Positions 1 through 4,543 of a stretch of DNA of 6,018 nt are shown here, piece after piece. The notes under the pieces are model-generated. The model searched no databases and was not told where the DNA came from. It was given only the letters and a program-made list of their open reading frames with translations. The stretch's first letter is position 1; each line of letters opens with the position of its first letter. Origin of the DNA: CAVDRM01 sp963626285 (lineage in GTDB: Bacteria; Bacillota; Clostridia; Christensenellales; Aristaeellaceae); contig CAVFWQ010000106.1 in assembly GCA_963626285.1 (NCBI GenBank), positions 1 through 6,018 on the forward strand. The letters run 5' to 3'. The translations under genes and the position numbers were made by a program.

Positions 1-82
1 TGCCGTCCTCCACCACCTCGTTCCAAATGCGTATCATGTCCGGCAGGTCGCGCTCCTCATAGGGTCTGACAAAGATGTCCAT
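1..82 (-). CDS. GNAT-family N-acetyltransferase, N-terminal fragment (cut by window edge)
   Basis: Only the first 27 codons are present; the gene runs off the left edge. The translation starts MDIFVRPYEERDLPDMIRIW and continues NEVVEDG. This is the usual opening of a GNAT acetyltransferase: a first beta strand (IFVRPY), then an acidic turn (EERD), then helix 1 (LPDMIRIWNEVVEDG). GNAT enzymes move an acetyl group from acetyl-CoA to an amine, but the acceptor cannot be told because the acetyl-CoA loop and the C-terminal half lie outside. The phosphinothricin/RimI-like branch is a guess from the IWNEVVEDG stretch. The start is well fixed: AGGAGG at 91-96 sits 8 nt upstream of the ATG. A separate promoter is proposed at 108-136, so the gene need not depend on read-through from bioY, which ends 80 nt upstream. 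Confidence 0.72.
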   Translation of the reverse strand, partial: MDIFVRPYEERDLPDMIRIWNEVVEDG

Positions 83-90
83 TGTATCCG

Positions 91-96
91 CCTCCT
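91..96 (-). promoter_or_regulatory. Shine-Dalgarno site of the GNAT gene
   Basis: On the minus strand this reads AGGAGG, a full consensus ribosome binding site, 8 nt before the ATG at 82. It fixes the start codon of the truncated acetyltransferase gene. Confidence 0.85.
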
Positions 97-107
97 GAAT
101 CGGGATG

Positions 108-136
108 ATGATAGCACACGGAAAAAGGAAAATCAA
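108..136 (-). promoter_or_regulatory. Sigma-A-type promoter for the GNAT gene
   Basis: On the minus strand, TTGATT (131-136) and TATCAT (108-113) are separated by exactly 17 bp. The -10 matches consensus at 5 of 6 positions and the -35 at 4 of 6. Transcription would start near position 101, giving a leader of roughly 20 nt that includes the AGGAGG site. It lies in the 80-nt gap after the bioY stop codon. Confidence 0.6.
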
Positions 137-162
137 GACGGGATGGCAGGCGTGCGGAAGGC

Positions 163-756
163 TTATTTTAATATTTGCCTGCGGATGCGCAGGCCGACCG
201 CCGCGCCGAGCGTCAGCTTGACCGCATCGGGGAGGATGAAGGGCAGAACGCAGAGGCTGAGCGCCTTGCCGAGCGTCGTGCCGCCCGCGTAGACGCGCAT
301 AAACCACACCGTGCCGAAGGCGTAGCAGATAAGGAGACCGAAGCAAAGACCCAGCCCCGTGCGGAGGAGAGTCGCCTGCCGAGGTTTCTTTTTATCGCCG
401 TTTCCCTTGACATCGGGGCGAGTCGGCGGCGTTTTCCGCCTGTCCTCAAACGCCCAATAGCACAGCCCCATGAGCAGAAAGCCCGTCAGGTAGCCGCCTG
501 TCGCGCCCAGCAGAGCGGAAATGCCGCCGTTGAAGCCGGAAAAAACGGGGAGGCCGATTGCGCCGAGGAGCAGATACACGGCAATGGAAATCGTGCCGCG
601 CCGCCCGCCCAGGGCAGTCAAAAGCAGCGCGACCGCCATTGTTTGCAGGGTAAAGGGCACGGCGGCCGGAATCGAAATCATGGCGCTGATGCATAAAATC
701 GCCGCCCCCGCGCCCATCAGGGTCAGCTCCATCGCCTTGGACTGCTTTCGCATCAT
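163..756 (-). CDS. bioY: BioY biotin transporter, substrate-binding (S) component of an ECF-type transporter
   Basis: BioY is the membrane-embedded biotin-binding subunit of ECF transporters; it works alone or with the shared EcfA/EcfA'/EcfT energising module, which is not encoded here. The product is about 197 aa, the usual BioY size, and very hydrophobic. Counting from the second Met of the start pair, the family signature is clear: PAAVPFTLQT near 29-38, YLLLGAIGLPVFSGFNGG near 60-77, GATGGYLTGF near 83-92, and PFILPDAVK near 171-179. The common GPTGGY motif reads GATGGY, a mild departure. A charged loop of about 30 residues (near 104-131) splits the helices and is probably cytoplasmic. 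Two adjacent ATGs (756 and 753) lie 6 and 9 nt after a GAGAGG site; either could be the start. Longer in-frame readings up to 849 lack a ribosome site and run through the promoter. The promoter and BirA-like operator upstream support biotin control. Confidence 0.9.
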   Translation of the reverse strand: MMRKQSKAMELTLMGAGAAILCISAMISIPAAVPFTLQTMAVALLLTALGGRRGTISIAVYLLLGAIGLPVFSGFNGGISALLGATGGYLTGFLLMGLCYWAFEDRRKTPPTRPDVKGNGDKKKPRQATLLRTGLGLCFGLLICYAFGTVWFMRVYAGGTTLGKALSLCVLPFILPDAVKLTLGAAVGLRIRRQILK

Positions 757-762
757 CAACAT

Positions 763-768
763 CCTCTC
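763..768 (-). promoter_or_regulatory. Ribosome binding site deciding the bioY start
   Basis: The minus strand reads GAGAGG here, 6 nt before the ATG at 756 and 9 nt before the ATG at 753. This rules out the longer reading frame starting near 849, whose extra residues would be encoded by promoter DNA. Confidence 0.6.
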
Positions 769-774
769 ACATTT

Positions 775-821
775 TGTGCGCCTGCGTTTATGAACACGGA
801 AACGCATCGCTTCGGCGCACA
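775..821 (-). repeat. Nested inverted repeat in the bioY leader
   Basis: Two perfect inverted repeats are nested. The outer arms are TGTGCGCC (775-782) and GGCGCACA (814-821), 8 bp. The inner arms are TGCGTTT (783-789) and AAACGCA (800-806), 7 bp with a 10-nt loop. Inner and outer arms abut on one side and are separated by 7 nt on the other. The outer arm touches the last base of the -10 box and the likely transcription start, so only the inner hairpin is sure to be in the mRNA; the whole structure could exist in DNA or in longer transcripts. The function is unknown: a second operator, an mRNA-stabilising 5' hairpin, or chance. Confidence 0.55.
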
Positions 822-849
822 GAATAGCATGAATACAGCCGAATGTCAA
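821..849 (-). promoter_or_regulatory. bioY promoter (sigma-A type)
   Basis: The minus strand carries a perfect -35 TTGACA (844-849), a 17-bp spacer and a -10 TATTCT (821-826, 4 of 6). Transcription should begin near 812-815, giving a leader of about 57 nt. The -35 hexamer lies inside the left arm of the BirA-like operator, so bound repressor would block RNA polymerase directly. Confidence 0.8.
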
Positions 850-873
850 CCGTCAAAGGCATTTTGGTTGACA
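844..873 (-). promoter_or_regulatory. BirA-type biotin operator upstream of bioY
   Basis: A perfect 8-bp inverted repeat, TGTCAACC (844-851) and GGTTGACA (866-873), is separated by 14 bp. This matches the BirA operator architecture as I recall it from comparative studies of biotin regulons: a TTGTNAACC-like half site, a 14-16 bp spacer, then its reverse complement. In Firmicutes, BirA is the bifunctional biotin-protein ligase that binds DNA as a dimer when charged with biotinyl-AMP. The placement over the -35 of a bioY promoter is what this regulator should have. The birA gene itself is not in the window. Confidence 0.8.
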
Positions 874-876
874 ATT

Positions 877-911
877 CAAAAATTGAAAGACCCCGTCTGC
901 AACAGACGGGG
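877..911 (-). terminator. Intrinsic terminator of gdhA
   Basis: A perfect 9-bp GC-rich stem, CCCCGTCTG (891-899) and CAGACGGGG (903-911), has a 3-nt loop. On the minus strand it is followed by TCTTTCAATTTTTG, a U-rich tail with two interruptions. It begins about 40 nt after the gdhA stop. On the plus strand the stem is followed, after four bases, by seven Ts (916-922), so it could act in both directions, but no plus-strand gene ends there. It separates gdhA from the bioY promoter. Confidence 0.75.
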
Positions 912-948
912 CAGATTTTTTTGAAAAACGTCGGGGATGCTTAGACGG

Positions 949-2286
949 TCACACCGCACCCTGCGCCATCATCGCATTGGCGACCTTGAGGAAGCCTGCG
1001 ATGTTCGCGCCGACAACGTAGTTATCCTCCGCGCCGTATTCGGCGGCGGCTTTGTCGATGGCCTTGAAGATATTTTCCATGATGCCGTGCAGCTTCTCGT
1101 CCACTTCCTTGAATGTCCAGCTCAGGCGCAGGGAATTCTGGCTCATTTCCAAAGCGCTGACCGCTACGCCGCCCGCGTTGGCCGCCTTGCCGGGCGCAAA
1201 CAGCACCTTGTTTTCCTGCAAATAGAGGGTCGCGTCATAGGTGGTGGGCATATTCGCGCCTTCGGCCACGGCGATGACGCCGTTCCTGACCAGAACCTTG
1301 GCGCTGTCCAGATCCAGCTCGTTCTGGGTCGCGCAGGGGAGCGCCACATCGCAGGGAATCGTCCAGATGCCGCGGCAGCCTTCATAATAATAGCTGTCCT
1401 TCATGCGCACGGCGTATTCGCGGATGCGGCCGCGCTCGACCTCTTTGATCTGCTTGACGACCGCCAGGTCTACGCCCTGCTCGTCCACGATATAGCCGTT
1501 GGAATCGCTCATGGCGACGACCTTCGCGCCCAGCTCTGCCGCCTTCTGCGCCGCATAAATGGCGACGTTGCCGCTGCCGGAGATGACCACGCGCTTGCCG
1601 TTTAAGGATTCGCCGTGCTTTTTGAGCATCGCGCTCGTCAGATAGCAAAGGCCGTAGCCTGTCGCTTCCGTGCGGGTGAGCGAACCGCCGTAGGTCAGAC
1701 CCTTGCCGGTCAACACGCCCTCGTACAGGCCGGTGATGCGCTTGTACTGGCCGTACAGATAGCCGATTTCGCGGCCGCCCACGCCGATGTCGCCGGCGGG
1801 GACATCCTCGTCCTTGCCGATATATTTATACAGCTCGGTCATGAAGCTCTGGCAGAAGCGCATGACCTCGTTGTCGGACTTGCCCTTGGGGTCAAAGTCG
1901 CTGCCGCCCTTGCCGCCGCCGATGGGCAGACCTGTCAGGGAGTTTTTCAGCACCTGCTCAAAGCCCAAAAATTTGATGACGGAGAGGTTGACGCTCGGAT
2001 GCAGACGCAGGCCGCCCTTGTACGGGCCGATGGCGTTGTTGAACTGGACGCGGTAGCCGCGGTTGACCTGCACCCTGCCCTGGTCATCCACCCACGGAAC
2101 GCGGAACAGGATGGCGCGGTCAGGCTCGACAAAGCGCTCCAGCAGACCGGCCTTTTCATATTCGGGATGCCTGTCAAACACGGGCGAAAGCGCCTCCAGC
2201 ACCTCCTGCGCCGCCTGCAAAAATTCCTTTTCGTGCGCATTGCGGGCGCACAGGCCTTCATAGACCCTCTGTACATATTCGTTCAT
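949..2286 (-). CDS. gdhA: NADP-type glutamate dehydrogenase
   Basis: The gene encodes 445 aa, the normal length for hexameric GdhA (EC 1.4.1.4/1.4.1.2), a cytoplasmic enzyme that reductively aminates 2-oxoglutarate with ammonia to give glutamate, or the reverse. The substrate domain shows GPYKGGLR (87-94) and the active-site motif PIGGGKGGSDFDPKG (121-135) with Lys126. DVPAGDIGVGGREIG (161-175) carries the expected catalytic Asp166, and the Glu/Asp-tolerant SLTRTEATGYG stretch follows at 202-212. The Rossmann domain begins about 231, with the nucleotide loop GSGNVA (237-242) and SDSNG (260-264) after the second strand. Ser and the absence of an acidic residue right there fit the NADP-linked group, though cofactor use is inferred. 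The ATG follows AGGAGG (2298-2303) by 11 nt, slightly long. All motifs are intact and there is no frameshift. Downstream a strong hairpin ends the transcript; upstream it is separated from the lysA-type gene by 157 nt containing a hairpin and possible promoter, so it is probably its own unit. Confidence 0.97.
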   Translation of the reverse strand: MNEYVQRVYEGLCARNAHEKEFLQAAQEVLEALSPVFDRHPEYEKAGLLERFVEPDRAILFRVPWVDDQGRVQVNRGYRVQFNNAIGPYKGGLRLHPSVNLSVIKFLGFEQVLKNSLTGLPIGGGKGGSDFDPKGKSDNEVMRFCQSFMTELYKYIGKDEDVPAGDIGVGGREIGYLYGQYKRITGLYEGVLTGKGLTYGGSLTRTEATGYGLCYLTSAMLKKHGESLNGKRVVISGSGNVAIYAAQKAAELGAKVVAMSDSNGYIVDEQGVDLAVVKQIKEVERGRIREYAVRMKDSYYYEGCRGIWTIPCDVALPCATQNELDLDSAKVLVRNGVIAVAEGANMPTTYDATLYLQENKVLFAPGKAANAGGVAVSALEMSQNSLRLSWTFKEVDEKLHGIMENIFKAIDKAAAEYGAEDNYVVGANIAGFLKVANAMMAQGAV

Positions 2287-2297
2287 GGAGATACAGC

Positions 2298-2303
2298 CCT
2301 CCT
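2298..2303 (-). promoter_or_regulatory. Shine-Dalgarno site of gdhA
   Basis: The minus strand reads AGGAGG, 11 nt upstream of the gdhA ATG at 2286. The spacing is a little longer than usual, but no other in-frame start lies closer and the protein N-terminus aligns with the family. Confidence 0.75.
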
Positions 2304-2352
2304 GTCATTTTTGTTGGAATGCTCCCGCTTTCGGCAGGACAAAACCAAAATC

Positions 2353-2381
2353 ATTGTAAACGCCCCCGCATGGTTATGCAA
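2353..2381 (-). promoter_or_regulatory. Possible gdhA promoter
   Basis: The minus strand shows TTGCAT (2376-2381), a 17-bp spacer and TACAAT (2353-2358, 5 of 6). The -35 is poor (3 of 6). It would start transcription near 2346 with a leader of about 60 nt. It lies almost wholly inside the inverted repeat at 2358-2389, so the same bases would be both a hairpin and a promoter. This is the best candidate I see in the gap, not a firm call. Confidence 0.35.
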
Positions 2382-2389
2382 GGGCGTTT
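2358..2389 (-). terminator. Hairpin between the lysA-type gene and gdhA, probable terminator
   Basis: Arms AAACGCCC (2358-2365) and GGGCGTTT (2382-2389) pair perfectly. After a 2/2 internal loop, GCAT (2368-2371) pairs with ATGC (2376-2379) around a GGTT loop. It lies 55 nt after the stop codon of the lysA-type gene. On the minus strand it ends in GTTT and is followed by ACAATGATTTT, a weak U tract, so termination strength is uncertain. Because it overlaps the only promoter candidate for gdhA, an operator role is an alternative. Confidence 0.55.
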
Positions 2390-2443
2390 CTGTATTTTCG
2401 GTGTTCTATTTGCGGAATGGCTGCATTTATTCCAACAAGGCAA

Positions 2444-3679
2444 TCAAAAAATCAATGTGGAAAAATAGTCCTCCGGCGTTTCCGCACGGCGGATGAGGCG
2501 GAAATCATCGTTTTCCGTATAGAGAATTTCCGCGCCGCGCAGACGGCCGTTATACTGGTAGCCCATCGAAAAGGCGTGTGCGCCCGCGTCATGGATGATG
2601 AGCAGGTCGCCCATATGAATCGGCGGCATTTTTCGGTCAATGGCGAACTTGTCATTGTTTTCACACAGGCTGCCGGTGATGTCGTAGGTTTCCGTTGCAG
2701 GGTCATGCTCCCGTCCGACGACGGAAATTTCATGGTACGCGCCGTACATGGCGGGGCGGATGAGCTGCACCGCGCAGGCATCTACGCCGATGTAGTGCTT
2801 ATAAATTTTCTTTTCGTGCATGGCGCGGGTGACGACCCAACCGTAAGGACCGGTCATGAAGCGCCCCAGCTCGGTCATGACGGCGACATCCCCGCTTTTG
2901 CCGAATGCCTTTTCATACGCCATGCGCACGCCCTCGCCGACCGCATGAATGTCCACCGCTTTTTCGTCCCCCGTATAGGGGATGCCCACCCCGCCGGACA
3001 GGTTGACGAAACGGAGCGGAAGTCCGGATTCGCGCTCGGCTTTTTGAGCCACATCGAACAAAATGCCCGCCAAGGCCGGATAATAGTCCCGGTCTGTCAT
3101 ATTGCTGGCCAAGAATGCATGAAGCCCGAAACCCTTTACGCCGCGGGCTTTCAGGTGCTTCAGACCGTCCGCCATCTGCCATGAGGCCCAGCCGTACTTG
3201 CTTTCACCGGGCGTGCCCATGATGTGGTTGCCGCCCAAGGCGAATGTCCCGCCGGGGTTATAGCGGACGCCGACGATTTCCGGCAGCCCGCCGTGGATCT
3301 GCAGCGTCTCTATATCCGTTACATCATCCAAGTTGATATATGCGCCCAAGGCACGCGCCAAGTCGTATTCCCGCGGCGGCATGGCATTGGCGCTGAACAT
3401 GATGTCCCTGCCTGAAAAACCGCATTTTTGCGCCATCAGCAGCTCGCATTCCGATGAGCAGTCCGCCCCGCAGCCCTCATCTTTCAGGATATTCAATATC
3501 TGCGGGTTGGGCAGCGCCTTCACCGCGAAGTATTCCTTATAGGACGGAGCCCACGCAAACGCATCGTTCAGGCGGCGTGCATTTTCCCGAAGGCCGCGCT
3601 CGTCATACAGGTGAAACGGTGTAGGGAACTGCGCGGCGGCGCGCTCAAAAACCTCCGACGGCAGGGAAAAATTCGGCAT
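2444..3679 (-). CDS. lysA: Diaminopimelate decarboxylase-type PLP enzyme
   Basis: The gene encodes 411 aa of the fold-III (alanine-racemase-like) PLP decarboxylases; LysA removes CO2 from meso-diaminopimelate to make L-lysine. Residues follow the family order. The PLP lysine is K54 in YFAVKALPN. GCGADCSSECEL spans 69-80. The barrel runs to the phosphate-binding SGG (228-230) and ELGRF (270-274). The C-terminal beta domain holds the catalytic Cys339 in GSLCENNDKF (336-345), then GDLLIIHDAGAHAFSMGYQY (357-376) and NGRLRGAEIL (377-386). Where classical LysA has HIGSQ, this protein has LHAFLASN (186-193). I recall that pattern from many clostridial and Bacteroides proteins annotated as LysA, but related decarboxylases cannot be excluded. 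The start at 3679 is preceded by a weak AAAGG at 3692-3696. A TTG 16 codons earlier would lie at the predicted transcription start, so it is rejected. No lysine riboswitch is seen in the short leader. Confidence 0.85.
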   Translation of the reverse strand: MPNFSLPSEVFERAAAQFPTPFHLYDERGLRENARRLNDAFAWAPSYKEYFAVKALPNPQILNILKDEGCGADCSSECELLMAQKCGFSGRDIMFSANAMPPREYDLARALGAYINLDDVTDIETLQIHGGLPEIVGVRYNPGGTFALGGNHIMGTPGESKYGWASWQMADGLKHLKARGVKGFGLHAFLASNMTDRDYYPALAGILFDVAQKAERESGLPLRFVNLSGGVGIPYTGDEKAVDIHAVGEGVRMAYEKAFGKSGDVAVMTELGRFMTGPYGWVVTRAMHEKKIYKHYIGVDACAVQLIRPAMYGAYHEISVVGREHDPATETYDITGSLCENNDKFAIDRKMPPIHMGDLLIIHDAGAHAFSMGYQYNGRLRGAEILYTENDDFRLIRRAETPEDYFSTLIF

Positions 3680-3741
3680 TTTTTTCAAGGACCTTTCTTT
3701 ATCATGCGCGGCGACTGCAAAGACCAAGCGCCGCGTCCATC

Positions 3742-3770
3742 ATTATATCCACCGCACATGAAAAAGACAA
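3742..3770 (-). promoter_or_regulatory. Promoter of the lysA-type gene
   Basis: The minus strand carries TTGTCT (3765-3770, 4 of 6), a 17-bp spacer and a perfect TATAAT (3742-3747). Transcription would begin near 3735, leaving a leader of about 56 nt before the ATG at 3679. This supports that ATG over the upstream TTG at 3727. Confidence 0.75.
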
Positions 3771-3970
3771 CAACGCTTCGCTTAAAAACAGGAAATATAC
3801 AGGAAAAGCAGGATAACGGAGGAAAACCTTTCGAAGAGGACGTTTCATTCACGATATCGGTCGTGGGGGCGAAGGAGCGATGGCAAGCGAAAGCAAAGAA
3901 AATATGAAGAAAAGCCCGCTGCTGAACCGATAAAACAAGCAGGCATGGCTGTTTTGACGCGCCGAAGCGA
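3771..3970. other. Unassigned stretch between divergent transcription units
   Basis: No convincing gene lies here. The bases look more A-rich than the flanking genes. A plus-strand mini-ORF of 17 codons (3880-3933) reads MASESKENMKKSPLLNR, with AAGGAG only 2 nt before its ATG. Its MKKSPLLNR tail resembles the opening of RbsD-type sugar mutarotases, but it is far too short to call. An imperfect hairpin (AAAACA...TGTTTT, about 3932-3956) follows without a U tract. Longer frames on either strand here give low-complexity or motif-free peptides without ribosome sites. It may be decayed coding DNA from the same lost sugar-use locus as the kinase remnant downstream; that is inference. Confidence 0.4.
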
Positions 3971-3999
3971 TTGACAAACGCCGCCTGAACGGATATGAT
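3971..3999 (+). promoter_or_regulatory. Near-consensus promoter of the ROK kinase remnant
   Basis: A perfect TTGACA (3971-3976), a 17-bp spacer and TATGAT (3994-3999, 5 of 6) are present. Transcription should begin near 4006, about 26 nt before the ATG at 4032. It is one of the two best-scoring promoters in the window by eye, yet it drives a broken gene. Confidence 0.75.
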
Positions 4000-4017
4000 G
4001 AGGAAAAAGCCCGATTC

Positions 4018-4024
4018 AGGGAGG
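4018..4024 (+). promoter_or_regulatory. Ribosome binding site of the ROK kinase remnant
   Basis: AGGGAGG lies 7 nt before the ATG at 4032, continuing into GAAGG. It is a strong site in the right place and marks the original start of the decayed kinase. Confidence 0.7.
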
Positions 4025-4031
4025 AAGGCGC

Positions 4032-4410
4032 ATGGAGCGTGTGCTATTGGCAGTGGACGCGGGCGGCACATTTTCAAGCATGCCTTGGTGACGGAGGACT
4101 ATCGGTTCCTCTTTGAAGGAGAGCGTCCGGCTCATTCGGACGGGACGCTTGCGGACATGGAGCAGGCATGGCGGGGCTTGTACGTGAGGCGCTGGGGGAG
4201 ATTCTTCATCCCGTGCTGCGCTCCATAGACACGGATCGTCTCGTGCCGGGCGGGCAGATTGCCAAGGCACACGCCTTTTTTCTGCCCTATGCCCTGCCCA
4301 ATATCCCATGCAGGGCCGTTCCCGCGCAGGGCGATACGGATACGACGCTTTTAGGCGCGGAATACTTTTGCATGATTGGCGCAGGACAAACGATTTTCAT
4401 TGAAAAATAA
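4032..4410 (+). pseudogene. ROK-family sugar kinase, internally deleted and frameshifted remnant
   Basis: Three reading frames together give pieces of one ROK kinase (cytosolic ATP-dependent hexokinase/glucokinase superfamily, normally about 300 aa). The first, from the ATG at 4032, reads MERVLLAVDAGGTF, the phosphate-1 ATP-binding motif. After a run of four Ts (4072-4075) the frame must shift; one missing T would explain it, since the next frame continues FKHALVTEDYRFLFEGE and then RPAHSDGTLADMEQAWRGL, as expected after GGT. Near 4160-4180 the frame changes again and joins directly to C-terminal ROK sequence: GLVREALGEILHPVLRSIDT, then DRLVPGGQIAKAHAFFLP and TTLLGAEYFCMIGA, ending at TAA 4408-4410. 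Only about 125 of roughly 300 residues remain: the whole middle, including the expected catalytic Asp and the ROK zinc/signature region, is gone. The promoter and ribosome site are intact, suggesting recent decay. Specificity cannot be told. Confidence 0.8.
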
Positions 4411-4432
4411 TCGGCTTTTGATTTCCGTGAAA

Positions 4433-4449
4433 CGTTCACACACCGTTCA
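4433..4449 (+). promoter_or_regulatory. Tandem CGTTCA repeats upstream of the htrA -35, possible regulator site
   Basis: CGTTCA occurs at 4433-4438 and 4444-4449, exactly 11 bp apart, so both face the same side of the helix. The pair ends 5 bp before the -35 box. A short inverted repeat GTGAA-ACG-TTCAC (4427-4439) overlaps the first copy. Direct repeats one turn apart just upstream of a promoter are typical of OmpR-family response regulators. htrA genes of Bacillus are controlled by the CssRS two-component system, whose box, as I recall, contains TTCACA. Assignment to such a regulator is inference. Confidence 0.4.
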
Positions 4450-4454
4450 AACAT

Positions 4455-4482
4455 TTGTCAAAAACATATTTTACACTATACT
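4455..4482 (+). promoter_or_regulatory. htrA promoter (sigma-A type)
   Basis: TTGTCA (4455-4460, 5 of 6), a 16-bp A/T-rich spacer and TATACT (4477-4482, 5 of 6). Transcription would start near 4489, giving a leader of about 55 nt that contains the AGGAGG site. Confidence 0.75.
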
Positions 4483-4528
4483 CGTAGTCCGAAAAAGAAA
4501 AGGACTGCACCCACAGAAATCAAACCAC

Positions 4529-4534
4529 AGGAGG
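4529..4534 (+). promoter_or_regulatory. Shine-Dalgarno site of htrA
   Basis: AGGAGG lies 9 nt before the ATG at 4544. It decides between this start and an in-frame ATG at 4376, which would add 56 residues encoded by promoter DNA and the end of the kinase remnant. Confidence 0.9.
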
Positions 4535-4543
4535 TTTTTGAGT

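Noticed and set aside
757..849. Longer N-terminus for BioY
   Set aside because: The extra codons include the -10 box and leader, and have no ribosome site; the ATG pair at 753-756 follows GAGAGG.
1615..2496. Long plus-strand ORF of 293 codons opposite gdhA
   Set aside because: It is antisense to an intact gdhA with all catalytic motifs, has no ribosome site, and gives an Ala/Asp/His-rich sequence typical of the shadow of a GC-rich gene.
2417..3184. Plus-strand ORF of 255 codons opposite the lysA-type gene
   Set aside because: Antisense to a well-supported decarboxylase; no recognisable motif, no promoter or Shine-Dalgarno site.
3680..3741. Lysine riboswitch in the lysA leader
   Set aside because: The leader from the proposed transcription start is only about 56 nt, far too short for the roughly 170-nt lysine aptamer.
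3685..4077. Minus-strand ORF of 130 codons upstream of the lysA-type gene
   Set aside because: It crosses the lysA promoter, the kinase promoter and the kinase start on the opposite strand. The peptide is Cys/Phe-rich without motifs and has no ribosome site.
4376..4543. Longer N-terminus for HtrA
   Set aside because: It would place 56 residues before an obvious signal peptide and run through the promoter; AGGAGG fits the ATG at 4544.
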